From: a virus
IMG/VR virus record: IMGVR_UViG_3300044648_000096
Span: 1 to 53,974 of that record
DNA length: 53,974 bases
Direction: 5' to 3' (one strand)
This document shows positions 51,273-53,974 of the stretch, one piece after another (position 1 is the stretch's first letter; each line of letters opens with the position of its first letter). Position numbers and translations under genes: made by a program. The notes under the pieces were generated by a model, which saw nothing but the letters and a program-made list of their open reading frames with translations, made no database searches and was not told where the DNA came from.

Positions 51273-52162
51273 ATTTCTATTTTTAATTGATTTTTTCTTT
51301 TGTTTTCATAAAACTTTAACATTGATTGTCTCATTTTTTCAAGGGTTTCTTTACTTCTTGGCGGCCTTTTACTTTGAAATTCACTCATTTTTTTTCTAGC
51401 CTCAACAGATGCTTTCCTACCTTTTAGTTTAGCTTTAGTTTCATCAGAAAGCTTTTTGCCTAATTTTGCTTCTCTTATTTTCTGCTTAGTCTCGATAGAA
51501 TGTTTCTTGCCATAAAAAGGATTTCGCTCTCCATTTATGTTATCGCAAAACTTTAACCGATGCTCTTTAGATAATTTTTTTCCCTTCTTTTTTTCACTAA
51601 GAAGTTTTTTAGTTTCTTCATTGTGCTTTTTTCCAAAAAAAGGATTGCTCTCTCCAAATTTCCTAACACCATTAAAATTAGAATTTTTTCTCATTTTTTC
51701 TATGGTTTCAGGTTTATGTTTTTTACCAACCCACCATTTAGATATTTTTTCTGCGTGTTCTGGCGATAATTTTTTTCCTTTTCTAGCTGCGCTAATTTTC
51801 TTTTTAGCTTCTTCTGATAACGGAATACCCATCCTAGAGTCAGCCTTTTTAAGAACATTATATTCTGGACATAAAGAATCAAGATAAAACTGCTCCCTTG
51901 AAATAATAAACTCTTTTTTTATTTCTTCTATAATTTCTAAAACCTCAAACGAAAAAGAAGATTCTCCATACTTATTAAAATCATTTTGGAGTTTGAAGCT
52001 GTGATGTTTTCCTTTTCTCAACGTAATCAAATGAGAATTTTTTCTAATTCTCATGTTTAATGTAGAACCAATATATATCTTTCCGTTTATAACATTTGTT
52101 ATACTATAAATACAACAAAAATCTGTTTTGCTGTGATCTTCTATTTTATTCCAAAATGCCAT
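51269..52162 (-). CDS. GIY-YIG endonuclease with NUMOD3 repeats
   Basis: Residues 14-100 are a GIY-YIG domain (CCIYSITNVINGKIYIGST, R38 in the helix, later SREQFYLD with the catalytic-Glu region). Residues 110-285 contain repeated DNA-binding NUMOD3 units (SEEAKKKISAARKGKK; NPFFGKKHNEETKKLL; NPFYGKKHSIETKQKI; SDETKAKLKGRK). This is the classic free-standing homing endonuclease of phage genomes. It lies directly downstream of the capsid-segment gene, so its homing target could be nearby. Confidence 0.9.
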   Translation of the reverse strand: MAFWNKIEDHSKTDFCCIYSITNVINGKIYIGSTLNMRIRKNSHLITLRKGKHHSFKLQNDFNKYGESSFSFEVLEIIEEIKKEFIISREQFYLDSLCPEYNVLKKADSRMGIPLSEEAKKKISAARKGKKLSPEHAEKISKWWVGKKHKPETIEKMRKNSNFNGVRKFGESNPFFGKKHNEETKKLLSEKKKGKKLSKEHRLKFCDNINGERNPFYGKKHSIETKQKIREAKLGKKLSDETKAKLKGRKASVEARKKMSEFQSKRPPRSKETLEKMRQSMLKFYENKRKNQLKIEI

Positions 52163-52293
52163 TTAATTAAATTACGTGTTTTATTCCAGATTCGGTGGGG
52201 AAAAGAAAGACGCATAATCGTACCATATCTGTACTTTTCTTCTTTCCAATATACATCAAACTCCGTCATCTAAAACAATATATTGATTCGTAC
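52163..52293. other. Short gap before the capsid-segment gene's 3' end
   Basis: 131 bases separate the GIY-YIG start from the stop of the 82-aa gene, much longer than other gaps in this operon. No stem, promoter or frame I can support. It may be a remnant of the homing-gene insertion. Confidence 0.3.
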
Positions 52294-52542
52294 TCATCTT
52301 GCATATTCATCCAATTTTTTAAAATATCCACAAACTGCATCACCCTCATACCAAATAACATTAGTCTTTGCTCTCCCAGTTACACTAATCGTTCTTCTTT
52401 GAATGGTCATGTGGTTCATGTATTTCGGCGGGGAAATAGACTTCTTCTCTACAAAGTCCGTCACAGCCAAAACCTTATCCGCCGGGATTAAACCGCTCCC
52501 AACCAAAAAACCCAACGATCTTAAAAATCCCCTTCTTTCCAT
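52294..52542 (-). CDS. Capsid-segment protein with twin-arginine-like leader, 82 aa
   Basis: The N-terminus MERRGFLRSLGFLVGSG... fits a Tat signal: RRxFL followed by a hydrophobic stretch and KVLA. Residues 41-66 (YMNHMTIQRRTISVTGR..., ending WYE) align with major capsid protein residues 199-224, with 17 of 27 positions identical over the extended block. The last 16 residues are unrelated to the capsid. The message begins inside a TTACA-N5-TGTAA palindrome. It may be exported or only membrane-attached. I know of no described function for such a fusion. Confidence 0.65.
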   Translation of the reverse strand: MERRGFLRSLGFLVGSGLIPADKVLAVTDFVEKKSISPPKYMNHMTIQRRTISVTGRAKTNVIWYEGDAVCGYFKKLDEYAR

Positions 52543-52594
52543 TACAAGTTCTGTAAATTTTTATCGTCGGCGGGATTTTTTACATCTTCTGTAA
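52542..52594. promoter_or_regulatory. Two TTACA-N5-TGTAA palindromes around a GGCGGGA word
   Basis: 52542-52556 (spacer AGTTC; the first base is part of the capsid-segment gene's ATG) and 52580-52594 (spacer TCTTC), with GGCGGGA at 52569-52575. Both lie in the last codons of the preceding gene. Same 38-base spacing as the pair at 39671/39709 and the variant pair at 48936/48974. Confidence 0.6.
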
Positions 52595-52790
52595 ATTCTA
52601 CACTCAATATCCCCAACAACTCCGATCTATTCTTAGCCAACCTCGCAGCAATCAAATTTAAAACCCTGTCCCTTTCTTTCTTATCCGACTCATAATTCTC
52701 ACTATACAAAATAGGAAAACTAACAAGACTCATTAATTCCTCATCACCCCTTATCAACCCAATCAACTCACCCTTACGACTACTTTCCAT
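52542..52790 (-). CDS. Hypothetical protein, 82 aa
   Basis: Start set at the ATG at 52790 (MESSRKGELIGLIRG), overlapping the RHH-like gene by 11 bases; a longer frame from 52826 would extend deeper into it. Predicted helical, charged (SDKKERDRVLNLIAARLAKNRSELLG). The last codons encode the two palindromes. Unknown function. Confidence 0.55.
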   Translation of the reverse strand: MESSRKGELIGLIRGDEELMSLVSFPILYSENYESDKKERDRVLNLIAARLAKNRSELLGILSVEFTEDVKNPADDKNLQNL

Positions 52791-52986
52791 TCGCCAACCC
52801 CTTCCTATATTCCTCCAACTTCTCAATCTCCGCCAACTTCAAATCAATAGCACCATTCATCAAATCCGTCAAACTCCCATACTTACCCTTCCACTCCCGC
52901 AACCTCGCCAACCTTACCCTGCTAACCCTTACACTATCCGTCTCATCAGCCATAATCCTTTCACTACTATTTTTATTCTCACTCAT
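52780..52986 (-). CDS. Ribbon-helix-helix-like regulator, 68 aa (candidate)
   Basis: SVRVSRVRLARLREWKGKYGSL followed by TDLMNGAIDLKLAEIEKL has the Arc/MetJ plan: a short strand with alternating residues, a helix, a G-S-L turn and a second helix with N.AIDL. The C-terminus is helical and charged. First gene of the minus-strand block and next to the palindrome-rich region, so it is the best local candidate to bind TTACA-N5-TGTAA. A -7 element TACATTTG lies 4 bases upstream of the ATG; an internal ATG at 52953 would give a 35-base leader. Confidence 0.5.
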   Translation of the reverse strand: MSENKNSSERIMADETDSVRVSRVRLARLREWKGKYGSLTDLMNGAIDLKLAEIEKLEEYRKGLANGK

Positions 52987-52990
52987 ACCA

Positions 52991-52998
52991 CAAATGTA
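52991..52998 (-). promoter_or_regulatory. -7 element TACATTTG of the minus-strand block
   Basis: Matches TAnnTTTG, 4 bases upstream of the regulator's first ATG. No matching -33 TTG at 17-23 bases. If used, the message would be leaderless or begin translation at 52953. Confidence 0.4.
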
Positions 52999-53216
52999 AG
53001 CAAACCTCTACAATAAAATTATTTTATATAATATTTTTTCTAACATAGTTTTCCACAATCTAACACAAATTAATCCGATATGGGGTGGGTAGGTTTATGG
53101 GATAATTACACCCTCTTTGCGTTTTCGGGAATCGCCCAACGTAGGGGGGGCGGTTGAATTTTAGAAGCTGGATTTAGAAAGCATTCTTTTTTAGGATTTA
53201 CGGCTGTTAGTAAGTT

Positions 53217-53250
53217 TTGCACTACTACACTGCATTTATTTGTAAGTTTG
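53217..53250 (+). promoter_or_regulatory. Bacteroidota-type promoter for the rightward operon
   Basis: TTG (53217-53219), 23-base spacer, TAAGTTTG (53243-53250), 24 bases before the ATG at 53275. Spacer is at the upper limit of the known range. It would fire divergently from the minus-strand block. Confidence 0.45.
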
Positions 53251-53274
53251 GCATCAAATCAATTTATAGTTTGC

Positions 53275-53502
53275 ATGAGAATATATGGTATATCCAAAGA
53301 AAACGAGCTAATGCCGGACGCGTACAAGTCATTAAGGCCACTTTGTAAGGCATACGGCATTAGTTATAGCACCGCAGCACACGGTAAGACAGAGTTCTTA
53401 ATAGGTGGCGTGAAGCTTAAAATCCACACCTTTTATTTAAACAAAATTAAGGGAAGGGGCAACCCTAATATAGGCAAGTATGCTAAAGGCGGCAATAATT
53501 AG
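53275..53502 (+). CDS. Small plus-strand protein, 75 aa, possible DNA-binding
   Basis: Start set at the ATG at 53275 (MRIYGISKENELM); the longer frame begins with TTG. SLRPLCKAYGISYSTAAHGK could form a helix-turn-helix, and the C-terminus is basic (LNKIKGRGNPNIGKYAKGG). First gene of the rightward arm, opposite the RHH-like gene, so it may be the second of a divergent regulator pair. Not recognised. Confidence 0.55.
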   Translation: MRIYGISKENELMPDAYKSLRPLCKAYGISYSTAAHGKTEFLIGGVKLKIHTFYLNKIKGRGNPNIGKYAKGGNN

Positions 53503-53631
53503 ATATAGGCGCGTTTCGTTTGCTTCTAGCGTTAGATACTGGCTTCATATATTATTGCCTTAAATCGCTTTATTTTACGTTATACGGTGTTTTAGGGTAA
53601 TTTGTATTATATCCCCTCTGTTTTGATTTGT

Positions 53632-53659
53632 GGGTTTTGGGTTGGTGTTTGGGTTTGGG
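53632..53659 (+). other. Potential G-quadruplex
   Basis: GGG-TTTT-GGG-N9-GGG-TTT-GGG on the plus strand, in an otherwise AT-rich genome, within a 130-base tract that is nearly devoid of C. Confidence 0.5.
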
Positions 53660-53774
53660 TTTAGGTGTGTTTTGTGATTGGTGTTAGATGTTTTGAATCA
53701 ATTTTAACATAATATGAGTTAAGTGTATGTGTTATGTCTCTGTTTGAGTCTTGTGTGTTATTTCCCCGCCGAGT

Positions 53775-53962
53775 TTACAGAATTTGTAAATATTGGGTGT
53801 TTGGGTTTTACCGGGATTCCCGGTGCGTTTATGGCTTTTTAGTTTACTTTGAGGTGTTAAAGTATATTAGCTAGTGTTATAGTTTACTTTAGTTTCTCCC
53901 CGCGCGATTTACAAATCTTGTAAATTATCAATAGATCATCTTATTATTTACACCCTCTGTAA
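53775..53962. promoter_or_regulatory. Three-copy TTACA-N5-TGTAA operator cluster
   Basis: Exact copies at 53775-53789 (GAATT), 53909-53923 (AATCT) and 53948-53962 (CCCTC). The last two are 39 bases apart, close to the 38-base spacing of other pairs. A half-site with the same CCCTC spacer lies at 53117, beyond the small gene. The last copy ends 2 bases before a possible start codon at 53965. Confidence 0.6.
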
Positions 53963-53974
53963 TTGCATGAATAA

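Larger units (their letters stand above)
53503..53974. other. Control or origin-like intergenic region
   Basis: 472 bases without a complete gene. Contents: a G+T-rich tract with four GGG runs (53632-53659) that could form a G-quadruplex; three TTACA-N5-TGTAA palindromes (53775-53789, 53909-53923, 53948-53962), two preceded by CCCCGCC or CCCCGCG; a 15-base palindrome ACCGGGA-T-TCCCGGT (53810-53824); and AGTTTACTTT twice, 40 bases apart (53841, 53881). An ATG at 53965 near the edge may start the next rightward gene. The concentration of repeats fits an operator cluster or replication origin. Confidence 0.5.

Noticed and set aside
51537-51887. Plus-strand 116-aa Phe/Leu/Ser-rich frame
   Set aside because: It is antisense to the NUMOD3 repeats of the GIY-YIG gene; composition is an artefact of the Lys-rich sense strand.
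53632-53659. Telomere-like repeat
   Set aside because: The GGGTTT units are few and irregular and lie in the middle of a divergent control region, not at a visible genome end.
1-53974. CRISPR array
   Set aside because: No regularly spaced repeats of 24-40 bases with unique spacers; the only exact longer repeats (27 and 29 bases) occur twice each.

Overview
The window looks like about 54 kb of a tailed phage (or prophage) of a Bacteroidota host. It is AT-rich and shows almost no Shine-Dalgarno sequences. Several starts are preceded by TAnnTTTG, the Bacteroidota -7 promoter element. Two promoters have the TGTAAC / CGT form I associate with Bacteroidota ECF sigma factors. The virion genes (terminase, portal, scaffold, capsid, connector or ring-like proteins, a 1510-aa tail protein, giant internal proteins, no tape measure or sheath) suggest a podovirus whose order recalls crAss-like phages. 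That lineage call is inference from order and protein size, not from a database search.

Layout. (1) 1-8951, plus strand: a tightly packed operon of nucleic-acid genes (exonuclease, ParB-like, SSB-like, RusA-like, HNH nucleases, a GroES-like co-chaperonin). Three cassette-like genes bounded by fold-back repeats follow, then a tyrosine recombinase. (2) 8955-10506, minus strand: the distal end of the late operon. (3) 10507-11690: an insertion-like island with two related hairpins and one plus-strand gene. (4) 11701-52986, minus strand, read from high to low coordinates: an RHH-like regulator, a small capsid-derived gene, a GIY-YIG nuclease, two nucleases, a small portal-derived gene, a probable small terminase, TerL, portal, scaffold, capsid, connectors, surface or fibre proteins, lysis genes, more ring-like proteins, the large tail protein, a secreted CAP protein and three internal virion proteins. 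(5) 52987-53974: a divergent control region with palindromes and a G-rich tract, and a short plus-strand gene. The genome clearly continues past both ends of the window; no DNA polymerase or helicase is present here.

The most unusual signals are as follows. Two tiny stand-alone genes each carry one conserved segment of a virion protein of this same phage: portal residues about 435-480, and capsid residues about 198-224, the latter behind a twin-arginine-like leader. They lie in the same minus-strand block upstream of TerL. A dispersed palindrome TTACA-N5-TGTAA, often at start codons, looks like a phage-wide operator. Two predicted exported proteins 18 kb apart, on opposite strands, share a near-identical ECF-type promoter. 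Fold-back repeats resembling cassette boundaries lie beside a tyrosine recombinase. GGCGGG/CCCGCC occurs about ten times more often than base composition predicts.

All functions are read from motifs, lengths and context. Coding starts were moved to ATG where the longest frame began at an upstream TTG.
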